A DNA stretch of 64,000 nt from Dissulfuribacter thermophilus (lineage in GTDB: Bacteria > Desulfobacterota > Dissulfuribacteria > Dissulfuribacterales > Dissulfuribacteraceae). The translations under genes were made by a program, and so were the position numbers. The notes below the pieces were generated by a model. That model had not been told where the DNA came from, searched no databases, and was given only the letters and a program-made list of their open reading frames with translations. The stretch spans positions 62,001 through 126,000 of the forward strand of contig NZ_MAGO01000006.1 in assembly GCF_001687335.1 (NCBI RefSeq), given 5' to 3'. This document shows, piece by piece, positions 18,029-27,431 of this stretch; positions within the stretch are counted from its first letter, which is position 1; the number at the start of each line of letters is the position of its first letter.

Positions 18029-19376
18029 CCTTCAACCTCTCCAGGGGTTCCTCTATTACCTTTCTTATCTCTTCCATGCGTTCTGGGCTGGTGGCTTCGA
18101 ACCTCAAAACAAGAACTGGCTGAGTGTTGGATGCCCGAACAAGCCCCCAGCCATCTGGAAAGATTACCCTTACTCCATCGACATCAACTACCTTATATTC
18201 TGTCTCATCTTTGAAATACTGTACCAGTCGTTCAACCAGTTTAAACTTTATCTCTTCTGGGCAATCGACTCGGATCTCAGGGGTGGAGTAGGTCTTTGGT
18301 ACATCTTTTAAGAGTTCAGAGGCAGGTGAGTTTGATCTAGAAAGGATCTCTGCAAACCTTAAAGATGCATAGATGCCATCGTCAAAACCAAAGTATCTGT
18401 CTGCAAAGAAGATATGTCCACTCATTTCGCCAGCAAGGAGGGCATTTTCTTCCTTCATCTTCTTTTTAATTAGACTATGGCCGGTCTTCCACATTATGGG
18501 GCGTCCGCCGTGTTTTTCAATGTCATCATACAAGACCTGAGAACATTTAACCTCACCAATAATAGTGGCACCTGGATTAGACTTTAATAAGTCTCTTGAA
18601 AAAATCATAAGTAGTTGATCACCAAAGAAAATACCACCTTTTTCGTCTACAACTCCAAGCCTGTCTCCATCACCATCATAGGCTACTCCAAGGTCTGCCT
18701 GGACCTCTTTGACCTTTTCAATGAGCATCTCAAGGTTTTTGGGGACTGTTGGATCTGGGTGATGGTTGGGAAAGTTTCCATCTACCTCACAAAAGAGGGG
18801 GACAACATCTGCACCTTGATCTTCGAAGACTCTAGGTGCCACGAGGCCAGCCACACCATTTCCCGCATCTACCACGATTTTTAACGGCCTTTCAATGTTT
18901 ATGTTTTCTTTCATGTAATTTATATAGGGAGTAATAATATCTGAGGTCTTGAGTGTGCCTTCTCCTGTTTCAAAGTCATGGGATTCAATTATTTGTCTAA
19001 GCTCCTGAATCTTTGCTCCGTAAAGGGTTTCTTTCCCCACACATAATTTAAACCCGTTGAATTCAGGAGGATTATGACTGCCAGTTATCTGGGCACCTCC
19101 ATCTGTATTGAGATGAAATATAGAAAAATATAGTAAGGGGGTAGGGCACTCGCCAATATTAATTACATTTACACCGGTTTTTCGTACTCCATCTATGAAA
19201 TAACCCTGAATTCTTTCAGAATGGGTCCTACCATCTCGTCCACAAGTTATGGTATTTAAACCTTCTCTTTTTACATATGTTCCGTAGGCCTTTCCTATTG
19301 CCTCTACGACTTCTTGGGTTAGATCTTCATCAACCATCCCCCTTATGTCGTATTCCCGAAAAATTTGTGGGTTCAT
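18009..19376 (-). CDS. Phosphomannomutase / phosphoglucomutase
   Basis: This 455-residue alpha-D-phosphohexomutase moves phosphate between C1 and C6 of mannose or glucose for nucleotide-sugar, LPS and polysaccharide synthesis. All four family motifs are visible: the phosphoserine loop TGSHNPPEFNG near residue 100, metal loop DGDGDRLG near 240, sugar-specificity loop GEMSGH near 315 and phosphate-binding RASNTQP near 420. The GEMSGH loop fits dual Man/Glc enzymes of the AlgC/ManB type. It is transcribed ahead of the dciA-like gene, and a copy of the dispersed repeat separates it from hemG. Confidence 0.93.
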   Translation of the reverse strand: MNPQIFREYDIRGMVDEDLTQEVVEAIGKAYGTYVKREGLNTITCGRDGRTHSERIQGYFIDGVRKTGVNVINIGECPTPLLYFSIFHLNTDGGAQITGSHNPPEFNGFKLCVGKETLYGAKIQELRQIIESHDFETGEGTLKTSDIITPYINYMKENINIERPLKIVVDAGNGVAGLVAPRVFEDQGADVVPLFCEVDGNFPNHHPDPTVPKNLEMLIEKVKEVQADLGVAYDGDGDRLGVVDEKGGIFFGDQLLMIFSRDLLKSNPGATIIGEVKCSQVLYDDIEKHGGRPIMWKTGHSLIKKKMKEENALLAGEMSGHIFFADRYFGFDDGIYASLRFAEILSRSNSPASELLKDVPKTYSTPEIRVDCPEEIKFKLVERLVQYFKDETEYKVVDVDGVRVIFPDGWGLVRASNTQPVLVLRFEATSPERMEEIRKVIEEPLERLKGEFKAN

Positions 19377-19410
19377 TTTCTCCCTCCTTCCTTAAAACAA
19401 AACTAAAAGT

Positions 19411-19458
19411 TTTTCTTCCTTCAACTCAACAATCAACACTCAAAACTCAACACTTCTA
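19411..19458 (-). repeat. Dispersed heptad-rich repeat (hemG 3' end)
   Basis: One copy of the family on the minus strand, beginning AGAAGTGTTGAGTTTTGAG and ending GTTGAAGGAAGAAAAA. The TAG stop codon of hemG (19456-19458) lies at the first bases of the repeat. Confidence 0.9.
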
Positions 19459-20820
19459 AATCTTATTTGCCAATTCAAAGCTATTTTGAATGCAGTCATT
19501 TAGACTTACACCACCTACCCAGTTACACCTAACAAAAAGCCCTGAATTTTTCTTGAGGATTTTAAAAAGTTTTTCCACACGACCTTGATGTCCTATATTA
19601 TATTGCGGTATTGCATGACGCCACCTGTGAATTTTTATGTAATCTGGGGCCTTCTTGAGCCCCATAAGTTCTTTTAATTCTTTATAGGTTAAGTCTATGA
19701 GCGTTTGATTGGACTTATACGGGATATCTCTTCTCCTGGCCCCTCCCAAAAGGCTCCTTAAAAGGATCCAACCAACTGGCGCCCTATTTGGAAATATTGA
19801 AGAATCCCAAAGGGTTCCTAGAATTGATCTGTTTTCAGGTCCAGGGCTTAGAAAACCAAATCCATTTAGATCCCTATCAACCCACTTTGGTCTAATCCCA
19901 AAGGCCACGATTGCAATGGGTGGATAATCAATAGAATTTGCAAGCCTTGAAAGCTCTGGAATAGAATCTTTGGTCAGTGAAGCCGTCTCCTTAGCAGGGC
20001 ATGAAAGAACAACATGGCTACACTCTATTGCCTCACCATTTTTTAGATGAACTTCCCATTCAAATCTTCCTTTTTTTATGATCTCTGTAACTTCACTGCC
20101 ACATTTTATGATGTCAGGACCAAGATCTTCCTTAAGGGCATTAACAAGCTCACTCATGCCTTCATTAAAGGAAACGAGATTACCTCCAGGGCCTGCTTCG
20201 ACCTTTTTTCCGGACTTCGCTCTCTTGGCCTCCATTGTGAGTTTTATCATTGCACGTATTAGACTGCCGTATTGGGATTCAAGCTCCCAGATCCTAGGAA
20301 AACAGCTCTTTAGAGAGAGTCTAGCAGGATCTCCGGCAAATATCCCTGTTGCCATAGGATCAATGAGCCTTTTAAACGCCTCATTTCCAAGTCTCCTAAT
20401 CGCAAAAGACTCCAAGGATTCGTCTCCGATTCCCGATGCCTTTGGGATAAATGGTTCCATTAAAACTCTAAGTCGTCCGCTTATTGAGAGAAGGTCTGAA
20501 GAAAGGAAATCAACAGGGGATTCAGGCAGTCGTTTGAGACCCGAGTCTTTTACTACAAAACGCCTTTTTGAATTTTGATTACTCATTAAAATCTCAAGAC
20601 CAAGGCGCTTTGCAAGGCCGACTGTGGATGGCTTGTTATCCAGTACGCCATTTACACCGAGTTCAACAAGGAAACCTTCATTTTTCTCAGTCCTAGCCTT
20701 TCCACCCAATATGGATTCTTTTTCTAATAGCAGTATTTCATATGACGGTCTATTTTCTCTCAAAAAATATGCAAGGGATAGGCCTGAAAGCCCTCCTCCA
20801 ATTATTACTATCTTAGCCAT
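19456..20820 (-). CDS. hemG: Protoporphyrinogen / coproporphyrinogen oxidase, HemY type
   Basis: This 454-residue FAD-dependent oxidase of the HemY/PPOX/CgoX family oxidises a porphyrinogen to the porphyrin. The FAD-binding GGGLSGLSLAYFL lies at the N-terminus with EKESILGGKART, and the C-terminal FAD segment GLFVRCNWVGGVSLNDCI is intact. The family includes enzymes acting on protoporphyrinogen IX (classical route) and on coproporphyrinogen III (coproporphyrin route); sequence alone does not decide. It overlaps hemH by 13 bp as last gene of lysR-ahbD-hemE-hemH-hemG. The AhbD-like enzyme in the same operon raises the coproporphyrin option. Confidence 0.9.
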   Translation of the reverse strand: MAKIVIIGGGLSGLSLAYFLRENRPSYEILLLEKESILGGKARTEKNEGFLVELGVNGVLDNKPSTVGLAKRLGLEILMSNQNSKRRFVVKDSGLKRLPESPVDFLSSDLLSISGRLRVLMEPFIPKASGIGDESLESFAIRRLGNEAFKRLIDPMATGIFAGDPARLSLKSCFPRIWELESQYGSLIRAMIKLTMEAKRAKSGKKVEAGPGGNLVSFNEGMSELVNALKEDLGPDIIKCGSEVTEIIKKGRFEWEVHLKNGEAIECSHVVLSCPAKETASLTKDSIPELSRLANSIDYPPIAIVAFGIRPKWVDRDLNGFGFLSPGPENRSILGTLWDSSIFPNRAPVGWILLRSLLGGARRRDIPYKSNQTLIDLTYKELKELMGLKKAPDYIKIHRWRHAIPQYNIGHQGRVEKLFKILKKNSGLFVRCNWVGGVSLNDCIQNSFELANKI

Positions 20821-21779
20821 TTATTTTCCCCTAATTTTTCAACTACTAATTCATATAGTGCATTAATAAATGAAGGCCTGGTATTCAGGCCAGGGGTTTT
20901 GAAGAGCTCTCCTCCAGCCTCCTTTACAATACTTTTAAATAATATATCGATCTCGTAAAGGGTCTCAATGTGATCGGAGACAAAGCTGATTGGCAGACAA
21001 AGCAGTCTTTTTTTGCCTGACTTTACCAACTCCAAAAGATGGATATCAGTCTGTGGTTCAAGCCATTTTACAGGGCCTGATCTACTTTGAAATGAAAGCG
21101 TACCCTTGATTCCAGTTTGGCTTTCAAGGGCCCTTATTGTGGCGTTTATGTCTTCTAGATACGGATCCCCTTCATCTATAAACTTTTTGGGAAGACTGTG
21201 AGCACTGTAAACAAGATGAAAATCTTTGTTCCCGATTTTTTTTTGCCCTTCATCTAATACTTCGCAAAGTGCTGATATGTAGGCAGGATGTGTTGGAAAC
21301 CGATCAATCACATCCCAACTAAGACCAAGAGAGTCACAACAACTCTTAAACTCTTCAATAGAAGATCCACTTGTTGCCCTACTGTAGTGAGGATAAAGAG
21401 AAAGGCCTAGGACCTTTTTTACCCCAGTGTCCTTTAACTCTTTTAAAACATCAGGTGTACGAGGATGCCAATACCTCATACCCACGACACATTTAAATTC
21501 TTCCCCGTATTTGGGACCTAGTTCCTCATTAAGACGACCTTCAAGCAACTTTGCCTGCTCTATAGTAATCTCTGTAAGGGGGGTTTTCCCTCCAATGAGC
21601 TCATAATTTTGAGCACTTTTGGGAGCCCTTTTTTTTGCTATCAACCATGCTATTGGCCTTTGTAAAAAAGAAGGGCCGAGGCGAATAATATATCTATCTG
21701 AAAAGAGATTGAATAAAAAAGGCCTGATCGCATCAAGCGAATCTGGCCCACCCATATTTAAAAGGCAGATACCTATCAT
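20808..21779 (-). CDS. hemH: Ferrochelatase (protoporphyrin or coproporphyrin)
   Basis: This 323-residue ferrochelatase inserts Fe(II) into a porphyrin. It has the opening LLNMGGPDS, the metal-site histidine in YSAHSLPKKFIDEGDPY and the conserved glutamate in SDHIETLYEID. Its short length without a C-terminal membrane or iron-sulfur extension fits bacterial chelatases, including the coproporphyrin type CpfC. It overlaps hemE by 4 bp and hemG by 13 bp, so translation is coupled. Substrate choice is unresolved and depends on the partner enzymes. Confidence 0.93.
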   Translation of the reverse strand: MIGICLLNMGGPDSLDAIRPFLFNLFSDRYIIRLGPSFLQRPIAWLIAKKRAPKSAQNYELIGGKTPLTEITIEQAKLLEGRLNEELGPKYGEEFKCVVGMRYWHPRTPDVLKELKDTGVKKVLGLSLYPHYSRATSGSSIEEFKSCCDSLGLSWDVIDRFPTHPAYISALCEVLDEGQKKIGNKDFHLVYSAHSLPKKFIDEGDPYLEDINATIRALESQTGIKGTLSFQSRSGPVKWLEPQTDIHLLELVKSGKKRLLCLPISFVSDHIETLYEIDILFKSIVKEAGGELFKTPGLNTRPSFINALYELVVEKLGENKWLR

Positions 21780-22804
21780 TTTGACAGATCGTGGACTATC
21801 TCAACCAACAACTTGACCTTTTCAGCAGGAATCTGGGGGAGTACTCCATGGCCTAGATTGAAGATGTGGCTCTTTGCCACTTTGCCCTCTTCCAGTATCA
21901 CTTTTACGCGATCCCTTAAATCCTTTTCTGGAAGAAATAAGGCCAAGGGATCCAGATTGCCCTGAACGACTTTGTCGTTTCCCAGGAGGTCCGAGGCTTT
22001 ATTTAGTGGTGTTCGCCAGTCGATCCCAAAACAGTCTACCTTCAGATCTTTTATGGTTGACAGAAGATGATGGCCGCCAAAGGCAAAATATATTTTTGGG
22101 CAATCGAATGTTGAAAGTTCTTTGAAGATACGATCCACATGGGGAAATACATGCTGGAAGTAGTCGTTTACACTCAAGATTCCAGCCCAAGTATCAAAGA
22201 CCTGGATGGCTTCAGCCCCTGAATTTATCTGCATTGAAAGGTAGCGAATGGTCACATCTGTTATCTTTTCCATTAATTTGTTAAAGAGATCCGGGGCCTC
22301 AAACATCATCTTTTTAGTAAAGAGAAAGTTTCTGCTTGAGCCTCCTTCAATCATATATGTGGCCAGGGTAAATGGCGCTCCGGAAAAACCTATGAGAGGC
22401 ACCTTTTGAGAAAGCTCTTTTCTCAAAATCTTTACAGTCTCACTTACAAAGCCACAGGTTTCATTAGGGTCATGGACAACAAGTCTTGAAACATCAGCTT
22501 CTGTTCTTACAGGGGGGGAGAGTACAGGACCGTGCCCCTCTTTAAAGTCGAGTCCTATACCCATAGGTTCAAGAGGAATGAGAATGTCTGAAAAGAGTAT
22601 TGCTGCATCGACGCCAAGAACGTCTACAGGTTGAATGGTGACCTGGGCTGCAAGTTCCGGTGTCTTACAAAGGGTTAAAAAATCAGTTTTCCCTCTAACT
22701 TCCTGATATTCTGGGAGATATCTTCCTGCCTGTCTCATGATCCAGATGGGAATAGGCCTTAGTTGTTCTCCCCTCAGGGCCTTCAAAAAACGATCATTCT
22801 TCAT
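21776..22804 (-). CDS. hemE: Uroporphyrinogen decarboxylase
   Basis: HemE removes four acetate carboxyls from uroporphyrinogen III to give coproporphyrinogen III. The 342 residues carry the signature [16 protein letters not shown] near residue 20, the [12 protein letters not shown] segment with catalytic Asp, [17 protein letters not shown] and the C-terminal [12 protein letters not shown]. It overlaps the upstream radical SAM gene by 11 bp. Its presence shows that the organism uses the coproporphyrinogen branch rather than only the siroheme branch that usually accompanies AhbD. Confidence 0.96.
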   Translation of the reverse strand: MKNDRFLKALRGEQLRPIPIWIMRQAGRYLPEYQEVRGKTDFLTLCKTPELAAQVTIQPVDVLGVDAAILFSDILIPLEPMGIGLDFKEGHGPVLSPPVRTEADVSRLVVHDPNETCGFVSETVKILRKELSQKVPLIGFSGAPFTLATYMIEGGSSRNFLFTKKMMFEAPDLFNKLMEKITDVTIRYLSMQINSGAEAIQVFDTWAGILSVNDYFQHVFPHVDRIFKELSTFDCPKIYFAFGGHHLLSTIKDLKVDCFGIDWRTPLNKASDLLGNDKVVQGNLDPLALFLPEKDLRDRVKVILEEGKVAKSHIFNLGHGVLPQIPAEKVKLLVEIVHDLSK

Positions 22805-23870
22805 GGGAATCTCCCTTCAGCTTTCTTGGTAAATAGCTACAATAGGGCTCTTCAGCCATATAATCTCCACTTACAGCATAAGCACGGGCCCGACATCCTC
22901 CACATACCCGTATGTATTCACATGATCCACATTTTCCCTTATAGGCATCCCAGTTCCTGAGTTCTTTAAATAGAGGGCTTTGTTCCCATATCTCCTTGAG
23001 GGATTTGTCCTTTATGTTCCCTGCAGACACTGGAAAATAACTGCAAGGAAGGACATTTCCATCTACGTCGATAAGGACAATTAGTTGGCCTGCAAGGCAC
23101 CCCTTTGATCCACCAGTGGAAAACTTGAGGCTCCTTATTTCAACCTTTTCACCCTGTTCTTTAGCCTTCTGGAGTCGCACCCTATAGTAGTGGGGAGCGC
23201 ATGTTGGACGAACTAGGATGTCCTTTTCCCGCTTTTCCATCTCATAGTGCCAGTCAAGGATGGCCTCGTAATCCTCGGGCGATATGAGTTCCTCTAGTAT
23301 GTCTTCACCTCGGCCAGTTGGCACAATCATGAACATATACCAGGCTGTGGCCCCAAGTTCTTTTGCAAGTCTAAAGACGTTAGGAATGTCATCCTGATTT
23401 CTTTTGGTAAAGGAGGAATTTATAAGAAAGTCTATGCCATTCTCTTTAAAAAGCTTTGCAGCGCCTACAGTCCCTTCGAATGCACCTGGTTGCTGTCTGA
23501 AATTATCATGGATCTCAGCAGTGGACCCATCAAGGCTCAGACTCACCATTTTGATCCCAGATGCCTTAATGTTATCACATACTTCTTGGGTAACCAATGT
23601 TCCATTTGTGGCAAGGCACATCCTGAGTCCCTTTTTAGTGCCATAGGATGCTATATCAAAGACGTCTTCTCTTAGTAGGGGCTCTCCTCCAGAAAGGACC
23701 ACAACAGGCTTTGCAAAGCTAGCAATGTCATCGATTATTCTATATGCTTCAGCTGTAGAAAAATCAGGATGGGCCTTTACTTCAAGCTCTGATGATGATC
23801 TGCAGTGAACACAATGGAGATTGCATCTCCTAGTTATCTCCCAGGCAAGCCATTTGAGTTCAAATTTCAT
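22794..23870 (-). CDS. Radical SAM/SPASM protein, AhbD-like heme synthase
   Basis: This 358-residue radical SAM enzyme has CNLHCVHC near the N-terminus preceded by [11 protein letters not shown], and SPASM-type cysteines at the C-terminus ([33 protein letters not shown]) for auxiliary iron-sulfur clusters. The opening and C-terminal pattern resemble AhbD, which decarboxylates Fe-coproporphyrin III to heme b in sulfate reducers and methanogens; the related AhbC has a longer, different N-terminus. Tight coupling to hemE, hemH and hemG supports a heme role. I cannot exclude another SPASM function without a profile search. Confidence 0.7.
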   Translation of the reverse strand: MKFELKWLAWEITRRCNLHCVHCRSSSELEVKAHPDFSTAEAYRIIDDIASFAKPVVVLSGGEPLLREDVFDIASYGTKKGLRMCLATNGTLVTQEVCDNIKASGIKMVSLSLDGSTAEIHDNFRQQPGAFEGTVGAAKLFKENGIDFLINSSFTKRNQDDIPNVFRLAKELGATAWYMFMIVPTGRGEDILEELISPEDYEAILDWHYEMEKREKDILVRPTCAPHYYRVRLQKAKEQGEKVEIRSLKFSTGGSKGCLAGQLIVLIDVDGNVLPCSYFPVSAGNIKDKSLKEIWEQSPLFKELRNWDAYKGKCGSCEYIRVCGGCRARAYAVSGDYMAEEPYCSYLPRKLKGDSHEE

Positions 23871-24784
23871 TAGTTATTTTCCTTTTCTTGGACCTTCGCA
23901 AGGATAAATTCTTTTAGGGCCTTACATGTGGGGCTCATAGTGCGACGGCCGTCCCATGCAAGGTAAAATTTTCTCTTTAGTTCAACGCCTTTAATGGAGT
24001 ACTGCTTTAGTACACCATATGCTATCTCATCTCGAACCGCCCTTTCAGACACAATGGCATATCCAACACCTGCCTTGACTGCCTGTTTAACTGCCTCTGT
24101 GCTCCCCATCTCAGCCACTACTTTTAGTGCTGAAGAATCCAGACCAAATTGTCTCTTTAGAGCATCCTCAATTGCTAACCTCGTCCCAGAGCCTTTTTCC
24201 CTAAAAATGAATGGGATATTGACCAGTTCCTTAGGGTCTATGAACTGATTTTTAAATAACGCCCTTTCTTTACTAGATATGAAAACCAGTTTGTCTTCAA
24301 AACAGGGTTCAAATTTTAAATGTTCCATGGGAAGTTCGGCCCCAACCATTCCCAGGTCAATCTCTCTTTGTAAGAGCATTTCTGATATTGATTGGCTATC
24401 ACCTATCCTCAAAGATACTTCTATGAGCGGTTTTTCCCTTTTAAACTCCCCTAAAAGTGTGGGTAATATATATTGACCGGGAATGTTACTTCCGCCCAAA
24501 TAGACTTGGCCTGTATCAGCACCTTTGAACACTTCAATTTCATCTTGGGCCTGCTTAACGAGGTTAAGTATCTCCTTTGCATAGGGATAAAGGATTTCTC
24601 CAGCCTTTGTTGGATAGATGCGTCTACCAGCCCTGTCAAAGAGTCTAATCCCAAGAGTATCTTCGAGGGCTTTAATGTGGCCGCTAACTGTTGGCTGAGT
24701 AAGAAATACAATTTTAGCGGCCTTAGAAAAGCTCTTTTCTTTCCATACAGCCAAAAAAACTTGAAGTTGTCTTACGTCAATCAA
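23870..24784 (-). CDS. LysR-family transcriptional regulator
   Basis: This 304-residue LysR regulator has an N-terminal winged helix ([28 protein letters not shown], with LFDRAGRR after it) and an effector-binding domain from about residue 90. The start is TTG at 24784, and the stop shares one base with the ahbD-like start, so it is cotranslated with the heme genes. It probably controls this operon in response to a small molecule; the ligand cannot be inferred. Similar regulators occur near selenium and sulfur genes in anaerobes. Confidence 0.88.
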   Translation of the reverse strand: MIDVRQLQVFLAVWKEKSFSKAAKIVFLTQPTVSGHIKALEDTLGIRLFDRAGRRIYPTKAGEILYPYAKEILNLVKQAQDEIEVFKGADTGQVYLGGSNIPGQYILPTLLGEFKREKPLIEVSLRIGDSQSISEMLLQREIDLGMVGAELPMEHLKFEPCFEDKLVFISSKERALFKNQFIDPKELVNIPFIFREKGSGTRLAIEDALKRQFGLDSSALKVVAEMGSTEAVKQAVKAGVGYAIVSERAVRDEIAYGVLKQYSIKGVELKRKFYLAWDGRRTMSPTCKALKEFILAKVQEKENN

Positions 24785-24835
24785 TTCTTATTGCCCTGGT
24801 TAAAAAGTATTGTTCAAAAACTAACTTTATGAATC

Positions 24836-24864
24836 ATTATGCCTGTAATTGCCAGCTATTTCAA
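24836..24864 (-). promoter_or_regulatory. Sigma-70-type promoter for the lysR-heme operon
   Basis: On the minus strand TTGAAA (24859-24864) and CATAAT (24836-24841) are separated by exactly 17 bp, about 50 bp before the lysR start. Just upstream, near 24880-24950, is a structured stretch with CTGCG/CGCAG and ATCAAAGTT/AACTTTGAT inverted repeats following the RACo gene. Confidence 0.55.
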
Positions 24865-24952
24865 GTCGAACCTCAGGGCAAGATCAAAGTTCAAAGTTCC
24901 TTTTACCTGCGGGTTCGCAGTTAGCCTTCGTCAAGACTCAAAACTTTGATTG

Positions 24953-26836
24953 TTATGGTGCCTTTACAGAGGGGAACAATGACGAGTCTGTGTGTGGAAG
25001 GAAAAGGCTTGATACATAGTGATCCATAAACCTCGCATTATCACTAAGATCAAAGTGTGTCATCATGTCTGCAACCCTCTTGGCATCCTCAATAGCCACC
25101 TTTGAAAGGGCCATGGCCCTTGCCCCAATAAGTGAGGTGTTTCCAGCAAAAAAGAACTTGTCTCTCTCAATGTCTGGCAGTAAGCCAATGGTAATGGCCT
25201 GTTCAAGGTCGATGTAGCTTCCAAAATTACCAGCTAGTATTACTTGATCTATGTCTTGAACAGTCATACCAACGGACTCTAATAGGGTCTGATACCCTGC
25301 AAACATAGCCCCTTTTGCCCTGATGAGATTCTCTATATCAGCCTCAGTAAAGACAATATCTGCATCGATCTGGGTGGCCTCCTTTTCTACAACCACGTAT
25401 TCCCAGCCATCCCTTCCTTCTCTGATCCTTTTAGTATTGAGATTACGCACAAACTTTCCCTGTCTATCTATGGCACCAGTTTGAAACAGGCCTGCAAGTA
25501 AGCTTATAATGCCTGAGCCACAAATTCCCTTTGCACGCTTTCTCCCAATTGTGAGGACCATTGGTTCATAGGTTTCGGGGTGTATGTGCACTACTTCAAC
25601 GGCACCAGTAGTTGCTCTCATTCCGTGTTTAATCCCGCCGCCTTCAAAAGCAGGGCCAGCAGAACATGCAGCACATGCCATCCAATCCTGATTTCCAAGG
25701 ACAATCTCTCCGTTAGTTCCAATATCTATGAAAAGGGTGAGTTTTTCAGTCTTATGTATTCCAACCCCTATTACTCCTGCGACGATGTCGCCTCCTACAT
25801 AGCTTGCCACACATGGGGCGAGTAGGCACTGGACATGGCTAGGAAGGTCAAAATCAATATCTGATGCTGAAAGAGTGGGGAAGTGAGAGGCCACTGGGAT
25901 ATAGGGGTTTTCACGCAAATACCTTGTCTCAAGGCCTAGGAGTAGGTGCGACATAACGGTGTTACCAGCGATAGTCAGGTGTGAGAGTTCCTGGATGTCT
26001 CGCCTGGCCCTTGAGAAGAGCTCCTGTATTAATTCGCTAAGCTTTTGGGTAATCTTATCTTTTAGAGTTTGAAGGCCTCCAGGCTTTCTGGCAAACTCCA
26101 TCCTGGATATGACATCTTCTCCAAAACTCACCTGGGGATTGTAGTCGGAGACCTTGCCAAGCAAAGTGCCTGTCTTTGTCTCTAGTAGCTCGGCGCTAAT
26201 AGTGGTAGTCCCGAGATCGATTGCCACGCTCAAACACCCTTTTGTTTTATCTCCAGGTTCTACCCTTAAGAGCTGAACTAGGTTTGATGATTCATTGAGA
26301 TCCTTCAGCGTGACAGTGATTTTCCACTGGCCCTCTCTTACTACATTAGGGAGAAAATAGAGTATTTCTGGGTCGATTTCCAGTGAAGCCCCCTTGAATT
26401 TTCCCTGGCGCACTTCACGCATAAGCCTTTCTAGATCGCTGATCTGATCACTAAGACTGGGTTCTGGAAGTTCTATAAGGAATTTTTTGACTGGAGGATC
26501 TTTTGGATATTCTACGCATGCTTGGGCTTCTCGCATCCAGCTTGTGGCCTTTGCACTAGACCTTTCAAGGGCCCGTCTGTCCATCTCTGATTCAACAGGA
26601 ATCCTGATCACTAGGTCTTCAACAGGGGTGGCAGTACATGCTTTGATGCCGCCGTCAGGAAGCTCTTCAGCTTCAACCTTTCCTTTTTCTACGAATACCC
26701 TGCATTTGTTACAGACTCCTGCACCACCGCACGATGCATTTATATGAATTCCCGCCTTCATTGCGGCTTTGAGTAGGGTATCTTCAGGGCCTATCTCTAT
26801 AGTTATGCCAGATGGTAGAAATTGAACTTTCGGCAT
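24953..26836 (-). CDS. ASKHA-domain corrinoid activation protein (RACo-like) with 2Fe-2S domain
   Basis: This 627-residue protein has an N-terminal plant-type ferredoxin domain (CGGAGVCNKCRVF, then KACTA) and a large actin-like ATPase region (AIDLGTTTISAELL, later LFIDIGTNGEIVLG, GICGSGIISLLAGL and LAGNFGSYIDLEQA). This is the architecture of RACo and related activators, which use ATP to reduce the Co(II) state of corrinoid proteins in the Wood-Ljungdahl pathway and in O-demethylases. The start at 26836 is preferred over an upstream in-frame GTG because AGAGGT is correctly spaced. No corrinoid protein gene is in the window, so the partner is unknown. Confidence 0.87.
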   Translation of the reverse strand: MPKVQFLPSGITIEIGPEDTLLKAAMKAGIHINASCGGAGVCNKCRVFVEKGKVEAEELPDGGIKACTATPVEDLVIRIPVESEMDRRALERSSAKATSWMREAQACVEYPKDPPVKKFLIELPEPSLSDQISDLERLMREVRQGKFKGASLEIDPEILYFLPNVVREGQWKITVTLKDLNESSNLVQLLRVEPGDKTKGCLSVAIDLGTTTISAELLETKTGTLLGKVSDYNPQVSFGEDVISRMEFARKPGGLQTLKDKITQKLSELIQELFSRARRDIQELSHLTIAGNTVMSHLLLGLETRYLRENPYIPVASHFPTLSASDIDFDLPSHVQCLLAPCVASYVGGDIVAGVIGVGIHKTEKLTLFIDIGTNGEIVLGNQDWMACAACSAGPAFEGGGIKHGMRATTGAVEVVHIHPETYEPMVLTIGRKRAKGICGSGIISLLAGLFQTGAIDRQGKFVRNLNTKRIREGRDGWEYVVVEKEATQIDADIVFTEADIENLIRAKGAMFAGYQTLLESVGMTVQDIDQVILAGNFGSYIDLEQAITIGLLPDIERDKFFFAGNTSLIGARAMALSKVAIEDAKRVADMMTHFDLSDNARFMDHYVSSLFLPHTDSSLFPSVKAP

Positions 26837-27117
26837 GGCAATACCTCTCACACCTTTTGAGATTTTTAACTAGCCATTTTGACCAATTCGAACATGAAAT
26901 GCAAGTACGCTTTTTTAGTTTTACCTTATTATCCCAGATTGGATAGGTTGCAAGTTTTACGAAGAAGCAAGGCTAAAGAGGCTCTAGTATGAGATACAAA
27001 GGGAAGAATCACTGGGTAACAAAAGGGGGGGGACTTAAATGAAAAAAGTAGGACTGATAAAAAAGGAGTTTGACCTGTATAGTTTTCGGTGGAGTAAGGG
27101 ATTTTTTAGTAAAAAAA

Positions 27118-27193
27118 TGGCGGTCCCAAGGGGACTCGAACCCCTGTTTCCGGCGTGAGAGGCCGGCGTCCTAGACCGCTAGACGATGGGACC
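27118..27193 (-). tRNA. tRNA-Glu (anticodon CTC)
   Basis: This 76-nt tRNA on the minus strand has acceptor GGTCCCA/TGGGACC, the Glu-type D arm CGTCTAGCGGTCTAGGAC, anticodon stem CCGGC/GCCGG with loop CTCTCAC (anticodon CTC), T arm CAGGGGTTCGAGTCCCCT and an encoded CCA. Confidence 0.97.
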
Positions 27194-27215
27194 GCAGCGG
27201 ATTTGCGATGGGGGG

Positions 27216-27244
27216 ACAATATAAACAAATTTCGGGCATGTCAA
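27216..27244 (-). promoter_or_regulatory. Sigma-70-type promoter for tRNA-Glu
   Basis: On the minus strand a perfect TTGACA (27239-27244) and TATTGT (27216-27221) are separated by 17 bp, about 23 bp before the tRNA. Confidence 0.6.
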
Positions 27245-27431
27245 GAGGGAAAAGTAGCGGTATCTAATTTGCCTTTTCTGGCTCAAGTGGGGAACAAATT
27301 TTGTAGTAAGATTTTTCATTTAAAGATGGGAGGTTGTATCGATTTTTGAAGTGGTGAAAAAAATACTTTAAATCCATACTGATTTAGTATATATTAGAGA
27401 GGTAAGATAAATCTTTAAGGAGAGCTGCTTC

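Noticed and set aside
27039-27158. 39-codon ORF with a G-rich upstream sequence, MKKVGLIKKEF... ending MAVPRGLEPLFPA
   Set aside because: The second half is the antisense reading of tRNA-Glu, a common spurious ORF; no conserved feature in the first half.
27245-27431. Possible SAM riboswitch before metY
   Set aside because: None of the conserved SAM-I or SAM-II core segments is present; only a possible A+T-rich promoter and a normal ribosome binding site.
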